Assembly: GCA_013288005.1 (NCBI GenBank)
Contig: JABDCS010000009.1
Span: 1-64,000 of the forward strand
DNA: 64,000 nucleotides
Reading direction: 5' to 3'
Origin: Chlamydiota bacterium
GTDB taxonomy: Bacteria; Chlamydiota; Chlamydiia; Chlamydiales; Rhabdochlamydiaceae
Of this stretch, positions 18,784-28,385 are shown piece after piece. Positions within the stretch are counted from its first letter, which is position 1. Every line of letters begins with the position of its first letter. The notes under the pieces are model-generated. The model made no database searches, had not been told where the DNA came from, and saw nothing but the letters and a program-made list of their open reading frames with translations. The position numbers were made by a program, and so were the translations under genes.

Positions 18784-20094
18784 TTAGAAATTCAGATATA
18801 AATAGGGTATTTCCATCTCTGAGCGACTCAATCCCCCATGCATGCCATAAAAATGGGACTCGAAGCGGTCTTTTTCATACCACCACACAGTGTGGTTTCC
18901 TTTTGGCAATATGACGAGGTTGCCTACGCGTTGCAGAAATTTCTGTGACGGCTTTTGGCTTCCAAAAAAACCACGCTTAATTAAATCTTCGGTTCTTACA
19001 ATCAATGCTCGAGGGCCTAACCACTGCTTTAAGACGCGCTCTGCTTCATCCAAAGCATCTGGGATGATATGTAAGAAAAAGTCGCGTGAGGACCCAGCAG
19101 GAACAATTAGCTCGCCTCGTGAAGTTCGCATGATGAATTGGACAAATTCAGGGAGTTCAAGATTGAGATAAAGGGTTTCCTTAGGAGAAACGCCTATCAT
19201 TCCGTGATCGGCGGTCACGATGCAAGCAGCTTTCTTATCCGCTCTAGGCATTAATTTCTGATAAAAGCGCTCTTCTAACAAGGAAAATATATTTTTCGTA
19301 ATTTGCGCATATTCGGTTGATTCTATACCTATTCGATGCCCTACCGAATCGATATCGCTTAGATATATATATATATACTGCTTGGTGCCTTTTGGGTGGG
19401 TATGATAAAGCTCGACAATCCTATCCATACCATCAGCGACACTTTGGTAGGGTAAATAGGTCGCTCCTCGAAACAAGGAGAGTGAATAGGGTGAATGGGC
19501 TATCGAAATAGGTTGTAAAGCAAAAGCATGAATATCGAATTCCTGAAAATCCTCATAAATTGTCCTTGAAGGGTAAATTGAGTTTGTCGAGATACCCGCT
19601 TTTGTTAGGGTACCCGGCTCCTTATCCCCGGCAAAAGAACAAAGGAGAGGAGCAATTACCCTTTCTATAGTGGGTTCATAGAGAAACCATTCATATAAAC
19701 CACTCTCTCCGACCTCTAAACCTGTATTCATACAGGTCACATGTCCGGCCGTAGTTGAGGGAAATTGCGAGGTTAGCTTACTTACAGTTCCATGGTCGAC
19801 AAAGCGCTGCAAAAATGGCGATTCTTGGATGTGAGGCTCGAAAAAACGCCAGCCAAAACCATCGATAAAAAAAAGGACAACAAAATCGTGTGTCTTGTTA
19901 AACCCTCCTACATCAGAAGGAAGGGCGTATTCAGGTTTGTTACCCGTAAAATAAGTATGTATTGTATGTGGAATGCGAGAAAAACAGTAGGAATCGTATA
20001 GGGGTCTACAAAGGTCAGTATCAAAATGTGCTTGTTCTACAGCTTGTAGTGAAAGATCATTGATCATAACTGTCTTGTAACCAGAGTTAGACAT
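18784..20094 (-). CDS. Alkaline-phosphatase superfamily phosphodiesterase/nucleotide pyrophosphatase-type protein
   Basis: 436 residues from the ATG at 20094; an in-frame GTG at 20115 is possible and neither has a clear ribosome site. Two-metal phosphodiesterase motifs are present in order: FFIDGFGW (metal Asp), SQFPSTTAGHVT with the nucleophile Thr, SDIDSVGHRIG (Asp, His) and TADHGMIG (Asp, His). This is the type I phosphodiesterase/NPP arrangement. The N-terminus shows no signal peptide. The substrate is not predictable; nucleotides, phospholipids or glycosyl phosphates are all handled by this family. It may also serve as a metal-dependent phosphoesterase for host-derived compounds. Confidence 0.85.
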   Translation of the reverse strand: MSNSGYKTVMINDLSLQAVEQAHFDTDLCRPLYDSYCFSRIPHTIHTYFTGNKPEYALPSDVGGFNKTHDFVVLFFIDGFGWRFFEPHIQESPFLQRFVDHGTVSKLTSQFPSTTAGHVTCMNTGLEVGESGLYEWFLYEPTIERVIAPLLCSFAGDKEPGTLTKAGISTNSIYPSRTIYEDFQEFDIHAFALQPISIAHSPYSLSLFRGATYLPYQSVADGMDRIVELYHTHPKGTKQYIYIYLSDIDSVGHRIGIESTEYAQITKNIFSLLEERFYQKLMPRADKKAACIVTADHGMIGVSPKETLYLNLELPEFVQFIMRTSRGELIVPAGSSRDFFLHIIPDALDEAERVLKQWLGPRALIVRTEDLIKRGFFGSQKPSQKFLQRVGNLVILPKGNHTVWWYEKDRFESHFYGMHGGLSRSEMEIPYLYLNF

Positions 20095-20299
20095 TTTATC
20101 GAGAGAAAAGAACACGCTCGTTATATAGAGCGATTTTTTTTGTTCTCTTGAATCTGCAATATTTCAAATAATTTCTTAACTCTATCTAGGGACTCTTCAT
20201 TTTCTATTTTGTCTAGTTTTGAATAGAAAAAAAACGAATTCCTCTTGGAATTTACCGCCGATAACTGCAAGATTATTTCATTCAAAATTAGAGGATTTT

Positions 20300-21718
20300 A
20301 TGGAAAGTACGATGAGGAATGTGCCACGCAGCATCAGCGTTTTTACGTTGGCCATGATTAACGTTGCTGCAATTTGCAGCGTTAAAAACTGGCCGTTGAC
20401 TGCTGAATATGGCTTTTCTGCTCTCTTCTTTCTCTTAGTCGGCGCCTTAATTTTTCTTTTACCCGTTTCGTTAATCTCGGCAGAGCTTGCAACAGGCTGG
20501 CCCAAAATCGGTGGCGTCTATGTATGGGTCAAAGAAGCGTTTGGCCACCGCAGCGGGTTTTTAGCAGCTTGGTTGCTTTGGATAGAGAATGTCATCTGGT
20601 ATCCGACGATTCTTTCATTTATTGCAGCGACTTTAGCCTACTTCTTCAATCCCGAACTCGCACAAAATACTTTTTACAATGTGGCGGTAATTTTTGTCGC
20701 TTTCTGGGGAATGACATTGGTGAACTTATTGGGAATGCGCGCTTCGGGTCTAATTAGCACTATTGGCGCGATTGCAGGAACATTAATTCCAGGAATTTTG
20801 ATTATTATCCTGGGCTTTATCTGGTTTTTTCAAGGTATGCCTTTGCAAATTACTCTGGATTGGGCCTCCCTCATTCCCAATATGTCCCAACCTAAACAGC
20901 TCGTGTTTTTCTCGGGAGTACTACTCTCTTTTGCTGGTATGGAAATGTCGGCCATTCATGCGCGGGATGTGCGTAACCCGCAAAAAGACTATCCTCGCTC
21001 AATCTTCCTTTCGGCCTTTGTCATTGTCTTCTTATCCACACTTGGCATCCTTTCAATAGCCTCTGTCGTGCCCAAAGATGACATCACCTTGACAGGGGGC
21101 TCTATGCAAGCCTTTACAATATTTCTTTCTGCTTACAACTTGAGCTCATGGATACCTGTTATCGCTCTTCTCGTTTTTTTTGGTGCTCTTGGTTCGATGA
21201 GTACTTGGATAGTGGGTCCAACTAAAGGACTACTCGCTGCTGCTCAAGGAGGAGATCTTCCCCCTTTTATGCGCAAAGTCAATCATAAGGGCATGCCCGT
21301 TCCTTTGCTCTTCATGCAAGCAGGGATTGTCACAGTTCTTTCTCTTCTCTTCTTTTTGATGCCCAGCGTGAACAGCGCTTTTTGGCTTCTCATGGCTCTG
21401 GTTGCCCAAGTCTATTTAATCATGTATCTGATCATGTTCGCGGCTGCCATACGACTGCGCTATACAAAACCGCACGTTCCTAGAGCTTATCGGGTGCCTG
21501 GGGGTAAAAAGTGGGGAATGTGGTGTATAGCAGGCCTTGGTATTGTAGGCGCCCTATTAACCTTTACAATAGGATTTTTCCCTCCCGATCAAATTACAAC
21601 GGGTAGTCCTACTTTTTATATCAGCTTTATGACAATAGGCATTATTTTCGTTTGCCTTGCCCCCAGCTTAATTTTACGATTTAAAAAAGAGTCTTGGAAT
21701 CACCCGCCTAAAGAATGA
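20300..21718 (+). CDS. APC-family amino acid permease (glutamate/GABA antiporter-like)
   Basis: 472 residues from the ATG at 20300, chosen because GAGG stands 5 bases upstream; a TTG 81 bases earlier has no such support. About twelve hydrophobic segments are visible. The N-terminal VFTLAMINVAAICSVKNWP corresponds to the substrate-binding first helix, which in APC transporters is unwound around a glycine. LISAELATGWPKIGGVYVWV is the typical helix 2 region and MRASGLISTIGAIAGT helix 5. The best resemblance is to the glutamate:GABA antiporter and related YjeM/GadC-like carriers. It would import or exchange host amino acids. Confidence 0.9.
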   Translation: MESTMRNVPRSISVFTLAMINVAAICSVKNWPLTAEYGFSALFFLLVGALIFLLPVSLISAELATGWPKIGGVYVWVKEAFGHRSGFLAAWLLWIENVIWYPTILSFIAATLAYFFNPELAQNTFYNVAVIFVAFWGMTLVNLLGMRASGLISTIGAIAGTLIPGILIIILGFIWFFQGMPLQITLDWASLIPNMSQPKQLVFFSGVLLSFAGMEMSAIHARDVRNPQKDYPRSIFLSAFVIVFLSTLGILSIASVVPKDDITLTGGSMQAFTIFLSAYNLSSWIPVIALLVFFGALGSMSTWIVGPTKGLLAAAQGGDLPPFMRKVNHKGMPVPLLFMQAGIVTVLSLLFFLMPSVNSAFWLLMALVAQVYLIMYLIMFAAAIRLRYTKPHVPRAYRVPGGKKWGMWCIAGLGIVGALLTFTIGFFPPDQITTGSPTFYISFMTIGIIFVCLAPSLILRFKKESWNHPPKE

Positions 21719-21727
21719 TATCCGTTA

Positions 21728-22075
21728 TTACGAAAGATAATTGATTTTTTTCATGTAGATAGGAGCGGTCTTGGCATCTAAGAAGCCTGAAGATCCTAGT
21801 GGCTGCTCCGATTCGATCTCAATGACTATGGCCGGTGTTCGCGTTCTACTCGCGCTTAGCTTAGCCTCATTTTCTGCATGGGAGCGATCGTGAGTAGCCG
21901 GGAGTTGATTCGCTGCATCAGAAAGAAAAACATCTTCTACTACCCGTGGGACAAAACACTTTAAATGGAGTTGCTCTTTTGTGACCGCTCCTAAAGATGT
22001 GCCGTGATAAAGAGTGGGCTTTTTTGTTAATGCCGCTTTAGCCAGCGTACTGCACACCAAAATAAAAGAGGTCAT
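21728..22075 (-). CDS. Hypothetical protein with short hydrophobic N-terminus
   Basis: 115 residues, no family recognised. Residues 1-16 (MTSFILVCSTLAKAAL) could be a short signal peptide; the rest is polar without motifs. A possible GAAGG lies about 14 bases upstream of the ATG. It is co-directional with mgtE 88 bp upstream and convergent with the permease gene, which ends 9 bp away. It could be a spurious frame. Confidence 0.5.
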   Translation of the reverse strand: MTSFILVCSTLAKAALTKKPTLYHGTSLGAVTKEQLHLKCFVPRVVEDVFLSDAANQLPATHDRSHAENEAKLSASRTRTPAIVIEIESEQPLGSSGFLDAKTAPIYMKKINYLS

Positions 22076-22163
22076 AATCTATTTGTTTTTCCTTCTATTC
22101 GTAAAGTAACATTTTTTTTGATTAAATATATATAGCCGGCACAAGTTGTTGCGAATAAGCTAG

Positions 22164-23174
22164 TTACCTCACCCAGACATACGCCATCCCAAAATAAATC
22201 GTCGTGGCTATTACATCGACGATCATAAGAATAACCGGACCAGATGCCAATTTCGGATCGAGCTTACACACGCGCAAAATGACGGGGATTGTCATCCCTA
22301 CTACAGCAGACATAATAATCGCAATAAAAAGAGCAGTTCCAATGGTATAAATTGGCTCAAAGACAGGGATTCCCCCTTCCTCCCAAAACCAGGATAATGC
22401 CCCCACTCCAATCGCACATGTAAGAGAGAGAAAAAGAACCGTTTTTACTTCAAGCCAAATACGCTTTTGAATACCTGTCCACATGATCCGATTTGTACGT
22501 AAAATAGCCAGGCTCTGTGTCATCGCTTGCATAGAAACCGATTCGCACAGAGTTAAAACAAGAGGAATAAACATGGCAAGAACTAGTAATTTTGCAAGAA
22601 CCACTTCAAATGCGCGTACAATCACAGCACATATCAGGCCACTTGCAACATTGCAGAGTAACCATGGCATCCGTAAACGATAGCCTTTCCAGGGTGTGTT
22701 GATCTTCCCTTCTTCAATTTTAAGCCCAATGAACTGGAAAATATCTTTTCGCATCAATCCATCGATCTTCTTAATCGTATCGTCAAAATAGATCTCGATA
22801 TCGATAATCCCTAAAAAACGGAATTGATCATCGACGACAGGAAGAGCGAGGAGGCGATGCTTCTCAATGGCATGCATCGCTTCTCGTAAAGTTTGATCAG
22901 CGTGTAGAAAAGCAAATGTTTCATCCATAGCTTTTCCCACTAAAATATGCGGCTGATTGAGAACAAGCGATCGTGTTGAAATTACCCCTTTTAAGTGGCC
23001 CGTTCTATCTGTCACATAAAAGTAAAAAATTCTATCTCCAATTTTCCCCTTTTGGATCACCTTCAATGCTTGTTCTAGAGTCTGGTCCGTAAAAAGAACC
23101 ATATCGACTTGCATGAGGAATTCTCGCACTCGGCGATGAAGGTCCTCTTTAGAGACGACATTTACATGACGCAT
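22164..23174 (-). CDS. mgtE: MgtE-type magnesium transporter lacking the N-terminal domain
   Basis: 336 residues, compared with about 450 in canonical MgtE. A tandem CBS pair fills about 20-145 (GHLKGVISTRSLVLN, then LLALPVVDDQFRFLGIID). The five-helix MgtE membrane domain follows from about 170, ending with the ion-pathway motif DPKLASGPVILMIVD, whose Asp is a key Mg2+ ligand. The helical N domain, which in MgtE senses Mg2+ together with the CBS domains, is absent: the protein starts only some 20 residues before CBS1. Either the start lies further upstream in a decayed region or this is a truncated, differently gated form. Confidence 0.9.
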   Translation of the reverse strand: MRHVNVVSKEDLHRRVREFLMQVDMVLFTDQTLEQALKVIQKGKIGDRIFYFYVTDRTGHLKGVISTRSLVLNQPHILVGKAMDETFAFLHADQTLREAMHAIEKHRLLALPVVDDQFRFLGIIDIEIYFDDTIKKIDGLMRKDIFQFIGLKIEEGKINTPWKGYRLRMPWLLCNVASGLICAVIVRAFEVVLAKLLVLAMFIPLVLTLCESVSMQAMTQSLAILRTNRIMWTGIQKRIWLEVKTVLFLSLTCAIGVGALSWFWEEGGIPVFEPIYTIGTALFIAIIMSAVVGMTIPVILRVCKLDPKLASGPVILMIVDVIATTIYFGMAYVWVR

Positions 23175-23296
23175 GATCGTAGTTTACCGCTATCTTTTTC
23201 CCCTGTATACTTCCTCTGTTGATATTTTCAATTTGAAAAGGTTGAAAAGTATGAAGAAAATATTTTTAGTCTGAACGTACAAAAGCAAAAGCGCAA

Positions 23297-24094
23297 ATGC
23301 CCTCCACCTCCTGGGAAAAAGTACATGATTGGTATGATGGAATTGTAGGGGCTAAAGGCCACTATTACCATCAGCAGGTTATCTTTCCTCGCCTCATACC
23401 ACTGCTCACAGCCACGCAAAAAATAAAAAAAATCCTTGATATTGGATGCGGTCAGGGTATTTTAGCTCGTGCACTTCCCAAAAACGTCCCCTATGTGGGG
23501 ATTGATAGTTCGCCAAGTTTAATCGAAAAAGCAACAAAACTTTCTTCTCACACCTTTATGGTGCAAAATGCTGAAGAGCCCTTTTCGCTTGGAAAAGATT
23601 TTTCGCACGCTGCGATTATACTTGCCTTGCAAAACATGCGAGATCCTCTTGCTGTTTTCGAAAACATAGCGCACCACTTAACCGATCAAGGCCAACTTTT
23701 TATCATCCTCAATCACCCCTGCTTCCGGATTCCGCGACAATCAGGATGGTCGATCGATGAAAAAAAACAGCTCCAATCGCGTCGTATCGATCGTTATATG
23801 ACCCCTCTAGAAATTCCTATCTCTACGCACCCTGGCCAGCGTTCTGGACAAGGGGACGAAACGATCACCACTTTAACCTACCACCTTCCCCTCTCCGCTT
23901 ATAGCGATGCCCTCTGGAAAAGCGGATTTTGCCTGGAACGTATAGAAGAGTGGTGTTCGGATAAGACAAGTACGGGTAAAGCCGCTCGACGTGAAAACCG
24001 AGCCCGGCAAGAATTTCCTCTTTTCATCTGCCTCGTTGCACGCAAAAAGTCCCATTTGCTATTGTCGGATCAAATCTCCAAAAGAGGACAATAA
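23297..24094 (+). CDS. Class I SAM-dependent methyltransferase
   Basis: 265 residues. Motif I LDIGCGQGILA (about 47-57), then YVGIDSSPSLIEKA (motif II), a motif IV-like SHAAIILALQNM, and DQGQLFIILNHP. This is the UbiE/Methyltransf_11 layout. It ends two bases before the glmS start, so the two genes are probably co-transcribed. The substrate is unknown. The TAA of this gene and the glmS ATG are separated by a single T. Confidence 0.85.
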   Translation: MPSTSWEKVHDWYDGIVGAKGHYYHQQVIFPRLIPLLTATQKIKKILDIGCGQGILARALPKNVPYVGIDSSPSLIEKATKLSSHTFMVQNAEEPFSLGKDFSHAAIILALQNMRDPLAVFENIAHHLTDQGQLFIILNHPCFRIPRQSGWSIDEKKQLQSRRIDRYMTPLEIPISTHPGQRSGQGDETITTLTYHLPLSAYSDALWKSGFCLERIEEWCSDKTSTGKAARRENRARQEFPLFICLVARKKSHLLLSDQISKRGQ

Positions 24095-24095
24095 T

Positions 24096-25928
24096 ATGTG
24101 TGGAATCTTTGGTTATATTGGACCCAGAGACTCTGCACAAGTTTGTCTTGATGGTCTTAAATATCTTGAATACCGAGGCTATGATTCGGCAGGCTTGGCT
24201 GGTATTATCGAAGGAAAGATCCACTCTTGCAAAGAGATCGGAAAAATCCACGCTCTTGAAACTTTATGGCGCCAGAATCCCTGCCCTCTCGATCTCGCTA
24301 TTGCTCATACTCGCTGGGCTACCCACGGACAACCTTCCCGAGAAAATGCACATCCCCATTTTGATGGAACCGGAAGCGTTGCAGTCGTCCACAATGGAAT
24401 TATCGAAAACTATCGCGCCCTTCGCTCGATGTTGCAGGAAAAAGGGTACACTTTCACCTCGGATACCGACACCGAAGTAATTGCCCAGCTGATTCAAGAT
24501 TGTTATAAAGGAGACTTTCTTGCTTCCGTAAGCCGGGCTCTCTCTTTTTTACAGGGTTTTTGGGGAATCGCCGTCATCCATAAAAATCACCCTGATCAAA
24601 TCATCGCCGCTGCACGAGAAAACCCCATCGCAATTGCTCACTCCCCAGAGCGCACGGAGGCTTTTGTCTCTTCCGATGCGAATGCTTTTCATTCTCCCGA
24701 CTTGGATATTCTTTTTCTGAAGAATGATGAAATCGCCATTATCAATCCGCACAAAATTGAGATTTTCGATTCACAAGCAGCTCCTATTACTAAAATTGCG
24801 GAAAAAATCAAAATTGAAAGAGCGAGTGTGTCGCGTGGTGAATACGAACATTTTATGCTTAAGGAGATCTTCGAACAGCCACAGACCATTCAGCAAGCTT
24901 TGCACAATCGCTTTATCGAAGATTTTGGGACAGCGGAGTTTGAAGGACTCACTCTTACAGCCCCAGAGCTACAAGCAGTTAAGCGCATTCTCATTTTGGG
25001 CTGTGGTACTTCCCTGCATGCAGGAGCAATTGGCTCTCTCCTCTTCGAAGAAATGTCCCGCATTCCTGCTCAGGCAGAAATCGCCTCAGAATTTCGCTAC
25101 AAAAATCCTATCATTTCTGAAGGCACTCTGGTTATCGCCATCAGCCAGTCTGGCGAAACTCTCGATACGATAGCCGCTGTGCGCGAAGTCAAAGCTAAGG
25201 GTGCTAAAGTTCTTGCTATCTGCAATGTGCGCCATTCTACTTTGACGCGCGATGCTGATGCCTGTCTTTTTTTACGTGCTGGCCCCGAAATAAGTGTGTG
25301 TTCGACAAAAGCTTTCACCAGTCAAATTACTGTTCTTTCACTTTTTGCTCTTCTGATGGCGCGGCTTCGCCATATGCGCAAAGAAGAAGGGCAGATTTTC
25401 CTTCGCTCTCTACGAGAATTACCCGATCTTGTGACAGGTGTGCTTCATCGCATCGACGAATTGGCGCATATTGCTCATAAATATGCTAGTTTCGAACATT
25501 TTTTCTTTCTCGGTCGGCATTACATGTATACAACATGCTTAGAGGGAGCTCTTAAACTCAAAGAAATCAGCTACCTAAATGCTGTAGGTTACCCGGCAGG
25601 CGAAATGAAGCATGGCCCTATAGCCTTAATCAATCCTCAGCTGGCGACAATTGCTTTTTGCGGCAATAACCGTACCTACAGCAAAATGTCGAGCAGTTTG
25701 ATGGAAATTAAAGCCCGAAAAGGCCCTATTCTCGCTTTTGCTCCAGAAGGTGCTAGTGATATTGCGTCTATTGCGGATGATGTTTTTTATCTCCCTCAAA
25801 TTCCCGACGAATTAGCTCCTATTCTCTATACTACAGCAGCTCAACTCTTCGCCTACCATATCGCTCATGTACGAGGCACGGACATCGATCAACCTCGTAA
25901 TTTGGCTAAATCCGTGACCGTAGAGTAG
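24096..25928 (+). CDS. glmS: Glutamine--fructose-6-phosphate aminotransferase (isomerizing)
   Basis: 610 residues from the ATG at 24096, which exposes the essential N-terminal Cys after Met removal (MCGIFGYIG). AGAGGA lies about 9 bases upstream. The Ntn glutaminase domain has AHTRWATHG and the HNG loop. Two SIS domains follow (GCGTSLHAG, SQSGETLDTI), and the protein ends in the conserved NLAKSVTVE. It makes glucosamine-6-phosphate for lipid A and peptidoglycan precursors, so it connects functionally with waaA at 57629. No glmS ribozyme is apparent in the two-base gap upstream. Confidence 0.98.
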   Translation: MCGIFGYIGPRDSAQVCLDGLKYLEYRGYDSAGLAGIIEGKIHSCKEIGKIHALETLWRQNPCPLDLAIAHTRWATHGQPSRENAHPHFDGTGSVAVVHNGIIENYRALRSMLQEKGYTFTSDTDTEVIAQLIQDCYKGDFLASVSRALSFLQGFWGIAVIHKNHPDQIIAAARENPIAIAHSPERTEAFVSSDANAFHSPDLDILFLKNDEIAIINPHKIEIFDSQAAPITKIAEKIKIERASVSRGEYEHFMLKEIFEQPQTIQQALHNRFIEDFGTAEFEGLTLTAPELQAVKRILILGCGTSLHAGAIGSLLFEEMSRIPAQAEIASEFRYKNPIISEGTLVIAISQSGETLDTIAAVREVKAKGAKVLAICNVRHSTLTRDADACLFLRAGPEISVCSTKAFTSQITVLSLFALLMARLRHMRKEEGQIFLRSLRELPDLVTGVLHRIDELAHIAHKYASFEHFFFLGRHYMYTTCLEGALKLKEISYLNAVGYPAGEMKHGPIALINPQLATIAFCGNNRTYSKMSSSLMEIKARKGPILAFAPEGASDIASIADDVFYLPQIPDELAPILYTTAAQLFAYHIAHVRGTDIDQPRNLAKSVTVE

Positions 25929-25949
25929 GGGCGTTTTGCTATTTTCGTT

Positions 25950-26528
25950 TTACAGAGGTAAAACGGGTCCTTTGTACGCCATGGGACGGGTGATGGCAAA
26001 ATCTGGCTCTGCTGGTTGAGGAAGTGAAGATAGTGCCCCCCCTTCTTCTTTTTCACGAACCACATGGAAAGCGTATTTTTGTGCTAAAGGCCAAGCATCC
26101 ACTGATTGCTGGGCGGGAAATAGCAGATTGTCTCGAATAGCCGTAAGCTGCTTTGTCCTAACTAAAAGTATGGGCTTAGGCGAAATTTTCCCTCGTCTCG
26201 CCCACATGTAGGTGTAGACAGCCAAACGTTGATGTCTCGAATCCATTGAACAGTTATGCGCTTGAGATGCTTCTCGCTTAAGTGCAGAAGGTTCTTTTTC
26301 TGGATTCTGCAATTGTAAGCGCTCATTAGGTCGACAACTTATATCGGGCGCATCCGTTTGCGGTTGTAGGATTTTTTTTCTCACAAGAGAAAAATAGGGA
26401 CGCGCAAAACAGATTTTCTCCTTCGATAACCACCATTTTTTTGCTAAGTATTTACCCCAATAAAGCGCTTGAGGCGCGAAGGATCGAATCCTCTGACAAA
26501 TCTTAGATATCGAATGTGTTTGTGCCAT
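25950..26528 (-). CDS. Hypothetical protein
   Basis: 192 residues, family not recognised. It is basic in the N-terminal half (KKWWLSKEK, SLVRKK), with no signal peptide, membrane segment or motif, and the C-terminus is Pro-rich. It is convergent with glmS, 21 bp apart; a small hairpin (cgttttac / gtaaaacg, 25946-25965) covers the junction. A divergent region of about 140 bp separates it from tpx. Confidence 0.6.
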   Translation of the reverse strand: MAQTHSISKICQRIRSFAPQALYWGKYLAKKWWLSKEKICFARPYFSLVRKKILQPQTDAPDISCRPNERLQLQNPEKEPSALKREASQAHNCSMDSRHQRLAVYTYMWARRGKISPKPILLVRTKQLTAIRDNLLFPAQQSVDAWPLAQKYAFHVVREKEEGGALSSLPQPAEPDFAITRPMAYKGPVLPL

Positions 26529-26672
26529 ATGATCTTAACAGTATTTAACTGAGCAGTTAACCAGTCCTTTATATTTTAGAAAAGCCTTTTCAATGGAATT
26601 TTTGTATGTTAGCATACGACATTTATGATAACTGGGATAGCGATTAAGTCTCTAACACACAAGGAGTTCAAA

Positions 26673-27176
26673 ATGACAGTGATAAAATTTAAGGGAACGT
26701 CAATCAACACAAACGGAGAACCTCCCACAAGTCAAAAAAAGGCGCCTTCTTTTACTCTAATCGATGCCGATCTCAAGGAGTGTTCGTTGAAAGATTTTAT
26801 CGGAAAAAGAAAACTGATTGCGACAGCACCCAGTTTGGATACGCCCGTTTGTTCTTTATCAGCTAAGAAGTTTAATGATGCTGCGAAAGAGCATCCGGAA
26901 ATCACTGTTCTTTTTATTTCGGCGGATCTCCCTTTCGCTCAAAAACGTTTATGCGGTGTAGAAAAATTAGAGAACATTAAAACCTTATCTCTCATTCGAT
27001 CTAAACAATTTGCAGAAGACTGGGGTCTCTTGATCGTGGATGGGCCTCTTCAAGGTCTGTTAGCGAGAAGCGTTTTTGTGCTAGATGGCGATGACACTAT
27101 TCTTTACCGAGAAATTGTCGAAGAAGTCACACAAGAACCTAACTACACGAAAGCACTTGAGGCTCTTTTGGATTAA
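26673..27176 (+). CDS. tpx: Thiol peroxidase (Tpx, atypical 2-Cys peroxiredoxin)
   Basis: 167 residues from the ATG at 26673, with a strong AAGGAG 6 bases upstream (an earlier in-frame start at 26625 is not needed). The N-terminal VIKFKGTSINTNGEPP is family-typical. The peroxidatic Cys60 sits in PSLDTPVCSLS and the resolving Cys94 in KRLCGVE, matching the spacing of E. coli Tpx. It reduces hydroperoxides using thioredoxin; the TrxR-Trx fusion at 15.4 kb is a candidate reductant if it acts in the cytosol. Confidence 0.96.
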   Translation: MTVIKFKGTSINTNGEPPTSQKKAPSFTLIDADLKECSLKDFIGKRKLIATAPSLDTPVCSLSAKKFNDAAKEHPEITVLFISADLPFAQKRLCGVEKLENIKTLSLIRSKQFAEDWGLLIVDGPLQGLLARSVFVLDGDDTILYREIVEEVTQEPNYTKALEALLD

Positions 27177-27193
27177 TCATCGGAATGCAAGCT

Positions 27194-28342
27194 CTACTCG
27201 CTATCTTTGAAGCTTTTAAAGGTAACAAGCATAACTTTTTCCTTGTGCAATGCGTGCAAAAGAAAAGGATCATAAGCATGACCTAATCCAAGATCGATGT
27301 ATATTTTTTTATTGGGAAATTGCTGTATCGTAGAAATGAGTGAAAGATTTCTACCTACAGCATAGGGCGCCATTTCTTCAAAAGTATCTGCTTGCTTAAA
27401 TTTGCGAAGAGAGATCAAGTCGTCCCATCCCATTTCACATATTCCTCTCTCATGAGAGCCTTCAATTTGAGACAGTAAAGAGAGGTAGTCTATCAGAGGG
27501 GCATTGCCTTTTTCTACTCCTTCAACAAGGACAATACTCTGATCTTGTAGACACTTTTTCATGAATAGTCGCATATTCGCAGCTAAAACAGAGCAAAAAT
27601 GGCTAGTTTCAATAAGTAAGACAATGCGAGCTTCTTCTAGCGTTTCTACATTCCCCTTAAGGGATTCTATACCGCTATGCAATTCTTGCGGAATGCCCGA
27701 GCGCACAAGAAGCAACGGGGCCAAAATGGGCCGTCTCATTTTTAAAAGATGGCCGGGCGAGGGTAGATAGGCATTTTCAAATATTATTGCAAGATTCATT
27801 GACCGAGCTTCATAATGAAGTTCAAGAATGGCTTGGCACATGACCTCTCTTCCTATATCTCGAGCCTCAACAGCAAGTCCTCTCATGAATTGAATATTGT
27901 TTATTCTTTCACTTATTTCGCATAATACGGAAGAGAATGGTAGAGATCTTCCCCTCTCAATGCATCTCTGTATGCTTTTATCATTATTTCTTTTTAGAGC
28001 TCTATAGAATGTAAAAAGATAGCTCAAGTGGTTAGATGAGACATCCAGTAAATGCACAGGCAATGTATCTGCGTATAGGGCGACTAAATTGCATAGGCCG
28101 GGAGAGAGAAATGTCGATCGTGCTATAGCCGAAACCTTATAGATAGGTATACAACTCTTACTAAATGAAGTGATAAGGCTCGCCTTTAGCGCATTAGTAG
28201 CTCGTAGCGCCTGGAATTGTGCTAATGCTTCAGATGATAAATCTCTTGCAACGCTATCGGTCGTTGTATCCTCACCTCCATGCGCCCTAAAAGCGGGACT
28301 TGTTAAACGGAAGTCGATCGCTAACGCGGAAGATAAACACAT
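27194..28342 (-). CDS. Tandem paralogue 3: TIKI/ChaN/EreA-fold-like protein
   Basis: 382 residues; last of three tandem paralogues. The C-terminal half carries, in order, VLLIETSHFC (E245, H248), IVLVEGVEKG (E274), GRNLSLIST (R331) and IDLGLGHAYDPF (H355). The order ExxH, E-G, R-N and G-x-G-H matches the haem-uptake/TIKI superfamily (TraB, GumN, ChaN, erythromycin-esterase EreA), where these residues form the active or metal site. The N-terminal region is shared among the paralogues (AIARSTFL motif) but unrecognised. No clear signal peptide. The fold assignment is inference from motifs; the function is unknown. Confidence 0.75.
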   Translation of the reverse strand: MCLSSALAIDFRLTSPAFRAHGGEDTTTDSVARDLSSEALAQFQALRATNALKASLITSFSKSCIPIYKVSAIARSTFLSPGLCNLVALYADTLPVHLLDVSSNHLSYLFTFYRALKRNNDKSIQRCIERGRSLPFSSVLCEISERINNIQFMRGLAVEARDIGREVMCQAILELHYEARSMNLAIIFENAYLPSPGHLLKMRRPILAPLLLVRSGIPQELHSGIESLKGNVETLEEARIVLLIETSHFCSVLAANMRLFMKKCLQDQSIVLVEGVEKGNAPLIDYLSLLSQIEGSHERGICEMGWDDLISLRKFKQADTFEEMAPYAVGRNLSLISTIQQFPNKKIYIDLGLGHAYDPFLLHALHKEKVMLVTFKSFKDSE

Positions 28343-28385
28343 AAATCTCGTCCCTTTAACCCTGATTGCATCCTAATTCTGCGGG

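Noticed and set aside
24000-24095. glmS ribozyme/riboswitch
   Set aside because: Only two bases separate the methyltransferase stop and glmS, and no ribozyme-like core was visible.
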